From Haliclona indistincta (taxonomy: Eukaryota > Porifera > Demospongiae > Haplosclerida > Chalinidae): a stretch of DNA of 64,000 nucleotides. The position numbers were made by a program, and so were the translations under genes. The first letter of the stretch is position 1; each line of letters opens with the position of its first letter. The notes beneath the pieces were generated by a model. It ran no database searches, had not been told where the DNA came from, and worked only from the letters and a program-made list of their open reading frames with translations. The DNA lies in NCBI GenBank assembly GCA_964017065.1, contig OZ024789.1, positions 7,816,191-7,880,190 of the forward strand, written 5' to 3'. Below are positions 48,611 through 60,427 of this stretch, one piece after another.

Positions 48611-49367
48611 ATGTTCCGCTATTCGGAAACTTGCGCAATTTCCAAACTGCGTTGCGCAAATTGATGGTTGACAAATTGCGTACCAACTTGAATTTCGAAA
48701 CTGCATGCGTGAGCAGTTTCGCCGAAAATGCGCAAAGGTTGTATACTGCGCAAGTTAAAACTGTTATGTACAGCATTGCAACACTGTGGTTGCAAGTAGC
48801 GAACTATATACCAACTAAGCATGTGGAAAAGATTAGCACATGGCCGTGTGAAGGTCGTGGATGCCAGCATCGACACCGAACCGTGATCGATTCTACCTGT
48901 ACTAAAGTTTTGTAGAGAGAAGTTATCTAACGACGCGTGCGGTGAGGCTACTAGTATACTGGTGAGACATACAGGCTCCTTAGTGACTCATAAAAATTAC
49001 TAACGGTAAATAATGTTGTCACGTAATACAGTAATGTGATCTCTTTGCAAAACCGGAAGACATCTGTAGGAGCTCAGGAGTTCAGTACAGCAATGATGAT
49101 TTTTTCGACTGCCCCCACATGATGTATTATTCCTGAGGAAGTTGCACGCGCGTATGCAAAGTAGAGCAGGGACTCCCAAGTATGCAGAGGCAAAGTTACT
49201 GTAGACTAAATCACCGAGTACCGTGTGCTTACAGTTTCTAAATTGCGCAAGACGTACCCAATTTCGAAACTATACATGTAGTTAGCCACGCAATTTGGCA
49301 ACCATCAATTTGCGCAACGCGGACAGTTTCGAAATCGCCGCGAAAGTTTCCAAAAAGCCTGGAACAT
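48611..49367. mobile_element. 757 bp TIR element with ATGTTCC...GGAAACTT ends
   Basis: The terminal parts mirror each other through GCGTTGCGCAAATTGATGGTTG-like sequence (left near 48,650, right near 49,305). It separates the T5 first exon from the degraded unit at 49.9 kb. No gene supported. Confidence 0.65.
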
Positions 49368-49872
49368 AGTATACGTCACGAGACTGTCACTACACTGAAA
49401 GTGGCTGAATCCATAGTTATTAAAGACTGTAGTAAACTAAACACAAATGCACTGATGTAGGATGCACAACAAACATCGTCTTATTCCACTTCATCGTCTG
49501 TTGTGATGGGCACATCACTAACTTGCAGTCGTTTGTAGCACATGCCAGCGCCATTATGCTTACATATGAATAGCTAGTGAAAATTGATGCTTGGACAACA
49601 CAAACATGCAATAATCAATTTTAATAGTAGCAGATAGACATTTAAATAAATTGCTAGTATAAGGCAGGTAGCTGTTAGAATACTGGTTGCAGTACCTACT
49701 AGTACTTGCACAGGCTATCAAGTTAGACTATAGTCATGACTCATTGCAGATGTTCGGTCTTAACATTTCATCATTAATCAGATCTATACCCATAATGTAC
49801 ATGGGCATACACAAAATATAAGTAGATCGAGGCAATGGTAAGATACAATTTGTACATTCTTGGTGATATTCA

Positions 49873-49914
49873 TCTGAGACAATGCCAAGTAACACAAATT
49901 TTGAGAAACATCAT
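49873..49914 (-). pseudogene. Degraded signal-peptide exon of the T family
   Basis: It starts ATGATGTTTCTCAAAATTTG as in its sisters, but has an indel and the donor GT is changed to AT (CTCAG|ATGAAT). No second exon follows. It is the outermost relic of the array. Confidence 0.6.
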
Positions 49915-50239
49915 AGAAATGAAGCGTGCGTACATACGTTGAAGCGATTATAACAAGAGATATCAAGATTGATGTATAGCTGTTCAAGCTAACGTTACTA
50001 ACAAAAATGATAATAATATTCTTATATCTAAATTGCATCATAGTAAGACAGTTACACTGCATAATTTACTAAAGTGCCAATAGGATCATGCAAATAATTA
50101 TTAGTAAACTAAGCACAATTGCACTGCTGGGATGCACAACAGTTAGTAAACACGGCCAATTCAATTCTTAGTCCACCATATGACCTGTTGCCAGTGATCA
50201 TACCACATGCACTGCAGACACATAATCTAAAAACATAAA

Positions 50240-51350
50240 ATGATTGTAATAATACGGGCTTGGTTTATTGTGTGTAAAAAAACTGAAACTTGTGTGCTTT
50301 TGAGATCAATACCTATTATAGTACAAAAAATCGTATCAAAACGATGGATATCATTAATTTGACATAATTTATAACTAGAACTGTTTCAACATTATCAGTT
50401 TCACAACAATATTTATACCCCAAATATCTATGGACACACTGCAATGAGTACACTACACCTACACTGAGGGAATTCTCCTCCCAGCCCTGATGAGCCACTG
50501 TGCATGGGATAGCATGTATGTGATTACAAAGAACCATACTGCAGTATATCTAAGGTTTTTCAAGACTCAAGATGACCAATGAAGACATAGAACTGAGAAC
50601 ATGCATGGGAAATTACAAGACACTCCCTATTTAGGCATAATAATTAAGCTCTAAATATTTTTTTAAATTTTATTATAGCTAATAGCTATTGCTTATTATA
50701 CACAGCTATACAGACAAGCAATTTTAAACAAGGAGGGCACATGGTATAAATGTCATAGTATATACTGTAATTTGAATTTTTGTTGAAGAACAATATCTAT
50801 GCAAAGAATTATACCTATCAGCTTCAGTGGAAAAGTGTTGCAAGTGCTCACACGCACACACTAAATACCTTTATTGAATTTTTCACAATACCTGTATTTG
50901 TCGGCAGGATTTTGTGCTCACACAATGAAAGTATTCTTATCAAAGACAAACTCTTCCAAAACAGGAGTAATGACTCCAACAAGAACGACATACATGTACA
51001 AGCTAGAAGTGATAGTATAAAATTATACTTTAATCGTTCAGCCATTTTTGCTGGAGAATTATTGATGAATAAAGTCTAACTCAAAAACTCAGAGTCTATG
51101 GAGCCACTACAGCGGAAAGCGCACGGGAAAGCGGAAGCCCTCGCTGCGTATCGTAATTGAATCCTGTTAGGGGAAGACATCCAGTCGGGGTCAAAGGTCG
51201 AAAGTTTCAGTAGATTGTTCTGGAATATTACCTGCCTTGACGTTGACCAATGCACATTTGAGCTCGATATCATGTACTATAGCGCGATGGCAAACTGTTT
51301 AAACTATCCTGCATACTTGTCAGCAATTACGTCATATCGCGCGTCATATT
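50240..51350. repeat. Array-unit flanking DNA, second copy
   Basis: Similar in blocks to 41.72-42.6 kb. No conserved reading frame. The last 290 bp before element K3 hold nothing recognised. Confidence 0.45.
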
Positions 51351-51355
51351 AAATC

Positions 51356-52190
51356 ATAGATACAATATACTCACAGGGATTAGCAACGGACAGGAATTTC
51401 AACTACATCCGTGTTACGGGTTAAATTTCCAACGTGTTAGAGCACAGCGTGCGAAGAGTAGTGCCCGCCAAATAGCATGGCTTGACAAATCGCGTGTGTG
51501 GGTAGGACTGCTGTAACGCGAAGGCAGGAAAATTGTCAGTACAACGAAGGATTCAAAGCACGAGAAAACCAATGTTAAAAGCAAGATCTTCTTTCGGCGC
51601 AGTTATTCTCATAGAACAGCCTTTCTTCTCGAGGATAAACTGAAAACAAGATCAGCCAGAGTGTATCTATTGTCAGAAGAGGTACAGAAAAACCCGTACC
51701 GTACGGCTGAACGGCTCAGTTTGTCTAGTGCGCTAGCGCTACACTGTGTGAGATCGAGAATAGAAACTGCGCTATTCTCACGAGGACATGTACGAACTAA
51801 CATGTTATCAGCAAAGAATGGACCGAAGCACAGCTAAAACCTAGTAACAGGTACAGAACCACTTTTCAGCAAAGTAAACAAGCTGCTTGTCAGCGTTTTA
51901 CAACGCTTGTAGGGCAACCAACAACCACTTCGCCGGTTAGCGATCAAAACGAAACAGTACTCAAGTCGCCTTTACTATCAAAGTGTAGACAGAACGTTCT
52001 AGTCAATCACCAGAGCTCGACATCGTGCCCAGCCAGTGACTCTTCTTAGCACGGTCGTCAAGAGCTAGCTTAGCAACGAGCTCGTTGCAAGGCAACGTTT
52101 AATGTTTAACCCGTAACGAGGATGTAAAATCAGCTCGTAATACAAAATGTATTGGAATGCGCACGCGTTGCTAATTAGCTTGTCGTACCA
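51356..52190. mobile_element. K-family TIR element, copy K3
   Basis: Full-length relative of K1 with a diverged right end (GCACGCGTTGCTAATTAGC). It lies only a few bases from K4. Confidence 0.75.
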
Positions 52191-52858
52191 TAGATCATAG
52201 ATACAGTATACCAACAGGGATTAGCAACGCGTGCTCAACGCCCAATGCATTTACATTACCCGGCGGCACGTCCTTTGATAATAATTATGAGTCCGCGTTA
52301 CGGGTTAAACAGTGCGTCTTATTGCGGTAGCCTTGCAACTAAAGCTGGTTGCTAAGGCAGCTCTTGGCGACCACGTTGGAACTCTTTGCAGTGACGGCTC
52401 TTGTTCGAGCTGCAGTATTTCTCTTGTCATTCCAGGATAAGCTATGCCACAAGGTATTGTCAGCTAGTGATATTTTTTATCTTGTAGATTACAAAAAAAG
52501 ATTAATACTATGAGTAATCCGTTGCAAAAGCTTCCAAAGTAGTTTGTTTACTACACCAAAAACTACTTGTGTTCCTTTAACTGTCTTTAAAGTAATTTAA
52601 AAGCCTTCTTCAGTTAATGCTAACATACTACGCAAATAGGGCTACAGAATGCCCACAATTTAGCTTGCTCATCATGAAATAGAATAGAAAAAATTGCCAG
52701 TTTGGCTCTAGTCTTTGTGTTCCTTTTGCAACTCTGGAAAAGTTGTTTTTTCCAATCTTTTCTTAGAGATCAAGTGCATGCTCATGGAATGGGCTTTTTA
52801 AACTTAGTAAAATTACTGTTGTTTTGTTGAGAGCTCAATTTGTTTTTTTAGTTCAAAA

Positions 52859-53818
52859 ATGGTGCGCAGACTCTTTTTCACTTGCAAAAAAAATTGGGAA
52901 AGGAAAAGACAGGCAAAGAAAAAATCTCAGGTATACAACACTCAGCTTAATCTAAAACAATCATTCTCATGCATGCATCATAAAATCTGCACTGAACTAC
53001 TTACAATTATTCTAGCATGAAACGTCACATAAGCACTATCTTTTTTCATGTAGCTGTCACCATCTAACCCTCCATCGTCACAAATCAGTGCTCATGCTAA
53101 CCAGCTACATGCAGTAACATCCCCGAATGTAACTTCAAATCGGTTGCTGGCAAGCTTACCAGCTTTTCCACCTTCTTTACCTAAAAACTCCTATTCACTT
53201 AAGAATCTAGCAAACATGCAATGCTCACTAACATTCAGTTCTTCTTTAACATCCATGGTGAACATTCCTTTGCAGCTAGCAACCACTCCTATAGTTTCTT
53301 TAATTTCTCCAACAAACACTGCCAATCAGTTAGTAACCCCTAGTTCCTCACAGCTAGCAAGCATTACCCCTTGGCTAATACCAGTGCAAATAAACAGTCA
53401 CACTGCAAACACTTCCTCTTTTCAGCTAGCATGCAATCCTGGTCTGATAGCTAGCACTCACTCTCAACTAGCTGATACTCGATCCTTTCAGCTAGCTAGC
53501 ACTCACTCTCAACTAGCTAGTACACCAGCTGATACTCGACCCTCTCAGCTAGCTAATACTCCTGATACTTTGTCTCAGCAAGTTAGCACTCATTCTCAAC
53601 TAGAATGCACAGCTCACTCTCACCTAGCTGATACTCCTTCTCAGATAGCTAGTACTCAGTCTCTACTAGAAAGCACAGCTCACTCTCACCTAGCTGATAC
53701 TCCTTCTCAGATAGCTAGTACTCAGTCTCTACTAGAAAGCACAGCTCACTCTCACCTAGCTGATACTCCTTCTCAGATAGCTAGTACTCAGTCTCTACTA
53801 GAAAGCACTTGCTACTAG
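52859..53818 (+). CDS. K4 gene 1: basic N terminus and Ser/Thr/Gln/Leu tandem repeats
   Basis: A two-exon model fits well. ATG 52,859 to 52,930 (24 codons, MVRRLFFTCKKNWERKRQAK then KKSQ) ends at CAG|GTATAC. Exon 2 starts at 53,054 after TTCATGTAG in the same phase and runs to 53,818. The protein is Ser/Thr/Gln/Ala-rich. Its C terminus has a 22-residue repeat, STAHSHLADTPSQIASTQ plus SLLE, present three times (66 bp units). No known fold. The basic start could bind nucleic acid; that is a guess. Confidence 0.5.
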
Positions 53819-53949
53819 AAAGCACACCTTTCTCACTTGCTGTTCTCCGCCCTACAACACAGAGGAAAAAGGATCAACATTAGAAGACAAAAAATGAGCA
53901 CATGTGCGTATACAAACAACTATTTTCTGAGAGAATCAGCAGATTCATC

Positions 53950-54723
53950 TCAGTTGAGCACAATAAAATTAATGGTGTCAAAAAGTGCTGAGAGAACCAA
54001 TTTGTTGACAATTGCGGACCACTTTCTAGTATAAGAGATCAGATCTCCATCTTCATCGCTATCCACAGCCATGTCTCCTAAGCAATGAATAAATCTATCA
54101 TACTTGGTAGCTGTAGAATCCTTCTTTTCAAAACTTTTCAGAAGTTTAAAAGGCACGAATCCACATGCATATCGCAGCACATTGAGCTCATCGGGAGACA
54201 TTGAGGCTTCACCACTAGCCGCACTCACCACTGCCGCGGCGTTACTAGCTTCTACACCACTGCCGCTGCGGGTGGACAACTTCTCAGGCAGCAAAATCTC
54301 GAAAAGTTTTTCATTCACTGACTGCTGGAACAAAATGCTGCATGGTTCAGCAATGATGGAGGAAGGGAACTTTTGATCCCAGATCATGGGCAAACTAGTG
54401 TTGCACTCGTGGTGAAACTGGGCCCACAACTTCGTCCTGGTAGCTGGAAGAGAGTTGCATTTACTCATTTGAGTGCTGATGAGATGGTCAAGGGTTTTAT
54501 ACAACGCCGAAGAAAACAATGAAACTGCTGCACGACTTTCTACTTCTTCGGCCTCGGATGCACTCGCCGCATTAAATACACGCAGAATACATCTCCCAAG
54601 AGCTTGTAATTTTTCCACTTTCGTCGACTTCACCTGCAAGCAGGGGTCATCTATCACTGCTTCTATTGCTTGAACAACTCTAGTTGTTGCTGCACTAGCT
54701 ACAGCGTCACTGGTAGTAGCCAT
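53950..54723 (-). CDS. K4 gene 2: 257-residue helical protein of unknown family
   Basis: One uninterrupted frame starts about 100 bp inside the right end, so the terminal repeat probably contains its promoter. The sequence looks alpha-helical, with an Ala-rich start, a Leu-rich middle, an acidic stretch (DSDEDGD) and LRYACGFVPFKLLKSF. That last phrase vaguely recalls the xxYxAGYVxxKL pattern of some transposon proteins; this is not a confident family call. No DDE triad is visible. It converges on gene 1 with 131 bp between stops. Confidence 0.6.
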   Translation of the reverse strand: MATTSDAVASAATTRVVQAIEAVIDDPCLQVKSTKVEKLQALGRCILRVFNAASASEAEEVESRAAVSLFSSALYKTLDHLISTQMSKCNSLPATRTKLWAQFHHECNTSLPMIWDQKFPSSIIAEPCSILFQQSVNEKLFEILLPEKLSTRSGSGVEASNAAAVVSAASGEASMSPDELNVLRYACGFVPFKLLKSFEKKDSTATKYDRFIHCLGDMAVDSDEDGDLISYTRKWSAIVNKLVLSALFDTINFIVLN

Positions 54724-54888
54724 AGTAGTACTGTCTGTAAGCTAAGTCCACGCAGCCGATACAATCGCGCGAGCGCGCTCGCGCCATGCAAGTTAATTCG
54801 CGAGGGTAGTGAGTAAATTTTAACCCGTAACGCGGATGTAGTTGAAATTCCTGCCCGTTGTTAATCCCTGTGAGTATATTAGGGAGAC

Positions 54889-55131
54889 ACGGTAGTGTCT
54901 CCCTATGTAGGGTTGAACGAGAAAACAAGATGGCGGCTACATACAATGTATTAGCGTTCAAACGCTGATATTTCGCCTGGTGATGAATTTTATACGTCCA
55001 AAGACACTTAAATCTGCTATCTGGCGTTGCCCCATCTTACAGTAGCAAGGAGATTGCTCGAGATTGTTACTAAAGTGACGAACCTGGAAACGGTGAAAAT
55101 CGAGTTTCGTCATCTTCGTTTTCTTCTTTCT

Positions 55132-55210
<79 letters not shown>

Positions 55211-56290
55211 CTCGCCTAGCACCTTTACGTGAGCAGTGCCGAGACCAAAACACCCACGAACAGTCGTGAAATTCTCCTGGCATGTGCCTTTTGAACTTAG
55301 TTTTTAGCGCAACGGCGATATAAATTCCGCGATTTCTCGATCGTGATCCATTGTTAGTCTCGTGGGGCCCGACGGATTTCGCTTGTAGGAGACCGTCTGG
55401 TCACAACTGCAGGGGGTAGGCGGATCTACGCAGGAATTCGTGCGGAGCTCATTATAGGCAAGTGCGGTTTCAAACCCAACCCCACGCCTACGCGATCAGA
55501 GTATTACACGATGGCCGCTTACGTCTGGATCTCAGGACTATACATATGATAGAGCACTGGTTCTCTCTGCTGCTAGGCTGGGTATTCCTTGATGGAAAAG
55601 GCTTGATGGAAGGTCTCCGACCTGACTCCAGCTGTATGTCACTATATCGAGTGAATTCATCATACTGACAGTCTAGAGATCTCGCTAGTTCGTTGAGATA
55701 AGGCAGTACGTGTCTCTTTCGCCTATCTAACAAAACTCTTCTTTCTCTTGAATCGTCTAGCTGACGATTACAAGCAACACAGTGAACTAGCGATTCAGCC
55801 ATTTTCCACGTGCGCTGAGCGGGGGCGGATAGTTGTTTGCGGTGGTGCTACCATAGTAACTGTGGATCAATTATTACATTCCGGACGTGCCAATGATCCG
55901 CCTACCCCCTGCAGTTGTGACCAGACGGTCTCCTGCAAGCGAAATCCGTCGGGCCCCGCGAGACTAATCCATTGTCAGCTAAGTGTTAGACGCCATTAAT
56001 AATTATAGTGATTGCGCAATACGCACGTGACCAAGCTGTGGTTAGCGCACGTGACCAAGCACAAGCTTGAGTATCGCCACGCCGTATAGATCACGGAGAA
56101 CACATATTTGTATGGAGTCTTCGAAGAACGGTAAGCTAGCAAGCGCAGAATCACCGTTCTGCCTTGCCAGATAATTATAACCGCCGTAAGCAAGTGTGGG
56201 CGGGGCTCGTATGCACTGTATTCATGCATGCGTAGGCGAGCTGATATCTACAGCATAAAAATTACTTACCTACACGTTTAAAATTGTTAA
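54889..56290 (+). mobile_element. Composite element, copy 4, part A, split by element F
   Basis: It begins with AGGGAGACAC...GTGTCTCCCT, truncating K4. It carries a CTTT tract of about 19 units at 55,130-55,206. Element F splits it at 55,355. It ends in TTGTTAATAATAAAG, the unoccupied site that dates the LINE of copy 1 as a later event. Confidence 0.8.
55355..55966. mobile_element. Element F: 612 bp MITE with 9 bp target duplication
   Basis: The ends TAGTCTCGTGGGGCCCGACG and the inverse are part of inverted repeats of about 70 bp. ATCCATTGT is duplicated exactly (55,346-55,354 and 55,967-55,975). The terminal motif resembles that of family E. Inner open frames are not conserved elsewhere in the window. 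Confidence 0.85.
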
Positions 56291-56399
56291 TAATAAAGAA
56301 AAGCCATCAACAACAGGAAAACCAAACCAATGGTGGAAACAAAGATGACACAGTAATTGCTTGATATTGAACTGCACTTCACAGAAAAAGAAAAAGGAC

Positions 56400-56787
56400 A
56401 CAAACAAGAAAATTAAAAAGATTTCTATCGAAATCAAAAGGATGTAGGGTTGTGAAATCTACCACTGGTCAACAATGTAAACTAACAAGGAACAAGCATG
56501 GAATGGTAACACGATTGCCTTGCTAACAGACCATAGATCCCTACATCAGTGGCTGTACATAAGCTGTCACAAGCTGAATGCACGTCAGGTGTCAGTCAAC
56601 AGCAACAAGCTAAGCTGAACTAGCTATAGTCAACTACAGCAGCCACTGATGTAGGGATCTATGGTCTGTTAGCAAGGCAATCGTGTTACCATTCCATGCT
56701 TGTTCCTTGTTAGTTTACATTGTTGACCAGTGGTAGATTTCACAACCCTACATCCTTTTGATTTCGATAGAAATCTTTTTAATTTTC
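56400..56787. mobile_element. Palindrome B, copy 4
   Basis: The arms match fully. The copy-specific change GATTGCCTTGC (others GATTGACTTGC) is mirrored as GCAAGGCAATC in the other arm. Confidence 0.88.
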
Positions 56788-56880
56788 TTGTTGTATCTAT
56801 GGTCGTACCCCCCTGATAAAATCATATCCACTGCAGTCTGCAGTCAGGTGCTTTTAACTACTTCCGCTTTTCACATCAAC

Positions 56881-57216
56881 ATGGCAGATCAGAGTTCACT
56901 GCTTCCAACTTGTTGGAAACAGCCGTGCAGTGAAGAACATTTGGCTAAAATAGCTACTTGGATTACAGACTGGCGATTAGTCTCTCCCTTCCTGGGACTA
57001 ACAGAAGCTGACGAAATATTGCTATACTAGAATCAACACACTCTGTACCCGTTCGAAAAATGGCGATGCTGAGGAAATGGAAGCAGAAACGAGGAAAAAA
57101 GGCTACGTACAAAAGACTATGTCAAGCATTTAGTGACTGCAGTTTTTGTGATCTCGAAGAGAAAGTCGTACAACTGTTGACAGAGCGTTTAAGTACTAGT
57201 TCTTCTGACGAGGAAG
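56881..57216 (+). CDS. Death-domain exon of an NLR gene (frame break inside)
   Basis: ATG 56,881 opens MADQSSLLPTCWKQPC. The Death-fold pattern continues through WITDWRLVSPFLGLTEADE, shifts by one base near 57,010-57,022, and goes on as VPVRKMAMLRKWKQKRGKK and LEEKVVQLLTERL. It ends SSSDEE with a phase 1 donor GAAG|GTGAGG at 57,217. The acceptor at 60,427 (TTCTCAG|ATTC) restores the NACHT frame exactly. The Death domain is a protein-interaction module at the N terminus of many sponge NLRs. Confidence 0.7.
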
Positions 57217-58504
57217 GTGAGGGCCAGTGAGGGGACTTTAACTATAATAATGGCATGAAACCAAGAGTATATCAAGGGTTGGGGTAGTCTAGCGAACTAT
57301 GGGACCCTCTATTGATGTGAGCAAATCAGTGACGATGGGGGATGGAGCGTGTTGAATGAGGGTCTAGCACACATTGTTGATATTCATGATCGACGCTTGG
57401 TTACTGCCCACTCAGAATAGCTCAGTTGCTTGAAATAAACGCTCGTGATACCACAGATGTTACTTTTAACGAACAAAGCTCGCCGTATCAAGTTAGACCA
57501 TAGACTAGGTTTTGTGTTGTACAGAATAGGTAACTTGACTCGTGCTACCAGAGAATGAGACGAGGTGCAGAAAGAAATGAGCTGTCTTTTTTAACGAAGA
57601 AACTCGTCATGGGCTTGCTGCAACACGGTGTGCAGCTGGATAGGATATTTACCTAGAGACTGGCAAAGCCTGTTTTCGAAGATTCAGAGTTATCGCCAGA
57701 TCACAATCCGCTCGTATTCATGTATATTAATGAAGCACCAAAGGTGCAAATGCCTTGGTGGATTTCAGGGAGTTTAATCGGTGTCAGCACTAGAATTGTG
57801 TAGCTGAGTATGACTGTCTTGACCACAAATGTTGACTAGACATGCTTTGACTATACAAGGCTAATGCAGTTATTTGAATTATGATAGCTAAAATTAATGA
57901 CTACATAATGAAATACGTACAGCTGCAGCAAGACCACTGTACTCATTATTGCTGCTAGACTTAGCTGCTGAGAACATGTACGTGTATGCTTGGACAAAGT
58001 GGTTGCATCTAAGCAATCAGAAGCCTAGCAGTGCTGACCACATGGAATTCAGCTAGGCGTGCCTATACAATCACCCGCACAGAACGTGAGCACTAGTTGC
58101 TAGCTTGCTGGAGCTGTCGCTGCTTGAGTCTTGACGATCGCACAATTGGTTTCTCCGCACTCACTCTGTTACCTTGAGTACAGAATTGTCCTACAAGCTG
58201 CTAGGAAGACTATGGTAGACATCTTTGTCTTTAGTGAAGTATGGCAATGCTGAGCGAGTCCAGCAATGTCATTCAAGGTACGAAGCTTTGAAACCAAAAG
58301 TCTATCAATTCAATTCTGAGGCAATACCGAGTTGAACATGTATTGCACTTAGTTTTCAGCCGATGCGGAGTTCTGCCTGTGGACAAATGAATGAATGAAT
58401 GAATGAATGACACACAAACAAACGAACGACTGTATGCCTCGTGGCTTCAACCACCGAGGTATAATTATTAGCTGAATCCAGCTACTTAACAATGTGTGCT
58501 AGAC

Positions 58505-59717
58505 CTGTCACGTTATTTAAGGACCCCCGAAATATTCGTTCCGGGGGTCCAAATATGTCGCACATTCAGGTGTAATTCAAGGACCCCATTGAAATACACG
58601 TTCCCCTCGTAGTTTCACTTCAACGCGTCTTCTTTGTGCCCGTACGGCGCTTAGTTAGCAGCTGCCGATACTGATCAAGGCCAATAGATACTATAAAGTG
58701 ACCCTCACCAGAGAAAGAGCTCAGAACGACGTACAGCATGGGAGAAGAAGAGTCGATCGCGGACGTGCCTGTACCTGCATGATGACGATGAATTAAGTGG
58801 AAAGGACCCAGCTATTCTGGACCTAGACATCGATTACGCCGTTCAGCGAACTTACTCGAATGGGTTCAGAGTCGAAAAAAAAACGAGCAGTGAGAAAGAG
58901 CTGCCACGCTAATCGTCGAGAAGGGAAAAGTTTTTTTGAAAAGGAAAGGGCGTTTGGTAAACGTAGTTAAGGTGTACACTGAAATGGTGACGTCAGTAGA
59001 TGTGTTCGACAGTATGACCCACATGTGACTGGAGCATTAGAGAGGCAGATAGCAGCAATAATATGCACTGAGAAGAATGCTATCACCGTCAGGTACGTCA
59101 TAATTATTGCACGGTCAATCATCATGCATAATTTTATTACTGTAGGTTCAGGGTCTTCGGATTGTGGCTTGTTTGCTATATCTTTTGCAGCAACACTTGC
59201 TGTAGGTAAACATCCGAGTGCTTTCTTGTTCTATCAAAGAAAAATGAGGGAGCATCTTCACTCATTCTCAAGTTGTCAAAATTAATAATGAGTGGTCCAT
59301 GTTTTCGACAACTAGAAGTGAAGGACGAGAGAACAAATTCTGCGACTGCCGCATGCCTGCGAGCTTTGCTGACTTGGTCGAGTGCAGTCGATATCAACGA
59401 TGGTATCATAATTATGAAGATAATAGTGTGTTGTAGTGGAGGATGTAGATAGTAACTGGTATTGTAGGTATTGTAGTTGCTATTCTTCATGGTTATAATG
59501 TGATGAAAGGTATTGCAACTATTGTTGGCTCATAAATAAAAAATGGGGGGTCCAAAAATTACGGACCTAGGGGGGGGCAAAATATATTCACTGGGGTCCA
59601 AATATTTCAGCAATTTTCTGGCCCCCCGGTTCATTTATTTCGAAATATCAGGGCCGGGGGTCCGAAAATTATGGACCGGGGGGAACTTTTTAGGGGGGTC
59701 CATATTTGTCGTGACAG
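58505..59717. mobile_element. Element J: 1.2 kb TIR element with GGACCCCC-rich ends
   Basis: The ends CTGTCACG...AAGGACCCCC and the inverse GGGGGTCC...CGTGACAG. Repeated GGGGTCC/GGACCCC motifs lie near both ends. It carries the Ulp1-type remnant. Confidence 0.6.
59023..59285 (+). pseudogene. Ulp1/SENP-type (C48) protease C-terminal remnant
   Basis: The readable parts are LERQIAAIICTEKNAI, then, after an intron-like 53 bp stretch, GSGSSDCGLFAISFAA with the catalytic Cys, and FYQRKMREHLHSF. A segment before it (58,740-58,900) has the spirit of the same protein but is broken by stops. The splice does not keep frame. C48 proteases are common cargo of DNA transposons. Confidence 0.6.
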
Positions 59718-60427
59718 ACCCCTGCTCAACCCCCAATCGTCACTGATTTGCTCATGTCGATGGAGGGTCCCATAGCTCGTTAGACCGTTAGACTAGAGAT
59801 GGGGCTCCAATGTTACCCTACTGTACTTGCATCTTGCAGCCGTGACTGGAATCAAAAATTTATTATTGCCCAATTTTGAACTTTGATCTTAAAATTGACT
59901 GTCTTCATAGCAGCAATGTATGAATAATTCATTTGCTTCACAAGTGACAGGTCACCAAAGTTATTAAATTCGTTAGACTGGTATTACGTAGTGCCAGCTA
60001 TACTACTCTCAGAGTACTCTCCCAACTCCACGTTGAGCTTCTGCAGAGATGAAAATGGCATGCATGCATACTGTACTGACAAATGCATGAGGTCATTATT
60101 AACAGCTATGAAGTATTGAGTGTAACGATATACTGCTCATAACAATAGAATAGAAAAGCGGAGTTATTGCAAGTTTCAGAGCTCACCATTCAGCGTACGC
60201 AGCAAAAACAGTAACAGACAATGCAACTACAGTATGCCGGCTTTATAGCAGCTCCGCCCATTGAGACAAATGACAAACTACTGTATGCCTCTGGTCTGGT
60301 GGCTTCGCCATGCACCTTGACGATTTGATAAATGTGTCATTTGACTAACTCCCATAGTTGCATGCATGATTCATCTAACCTTTATAAAATGAAATATCAT
60401 TATGCATAATGAAAATTATTTTCTCAG

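Larger units (their letters stand above)
52197..54890. mobile_element. K4: 2.7 kb gene-carrying member of the K family
   Basis: The left end ATAGATACAGTATACC with CAACAGGGATTAGCAACGC matches the right-end type of K1. The right end (TTTAACCCGTAACGCGGATG through CCCTGTGAGTATATT) matches the left-end type, so K4 is inverted relative to K1. The right tip is cut by composite copy 4. It carries two convergent genes absent from the short copies and is the best candidate for the parent element. Confidence 0.72.
57287..59785. mobile_element. Element I: 2.5 kb TIR element in the NLR intron
   Basis: Inverted ends of about 55 bp: GTCTAGCGAACTATGGGACC at the left and its close complement at the right, including GAGCAAATCAGTGACGAT. 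It holds element J. Class not assigned. Confidence 0.65.
57217..60427 (+). other. 3.2 kb intron between the Death and NACHT exons
   Basis: Bounded by a GT at 57,217 and an AG at 60,427 in matching phase 1. It contains element I with nested element J, GAATGA and GGGGGTCC low-complexity stretches, and no further NLR coding sequence that I can see. Confidence 0.6.
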
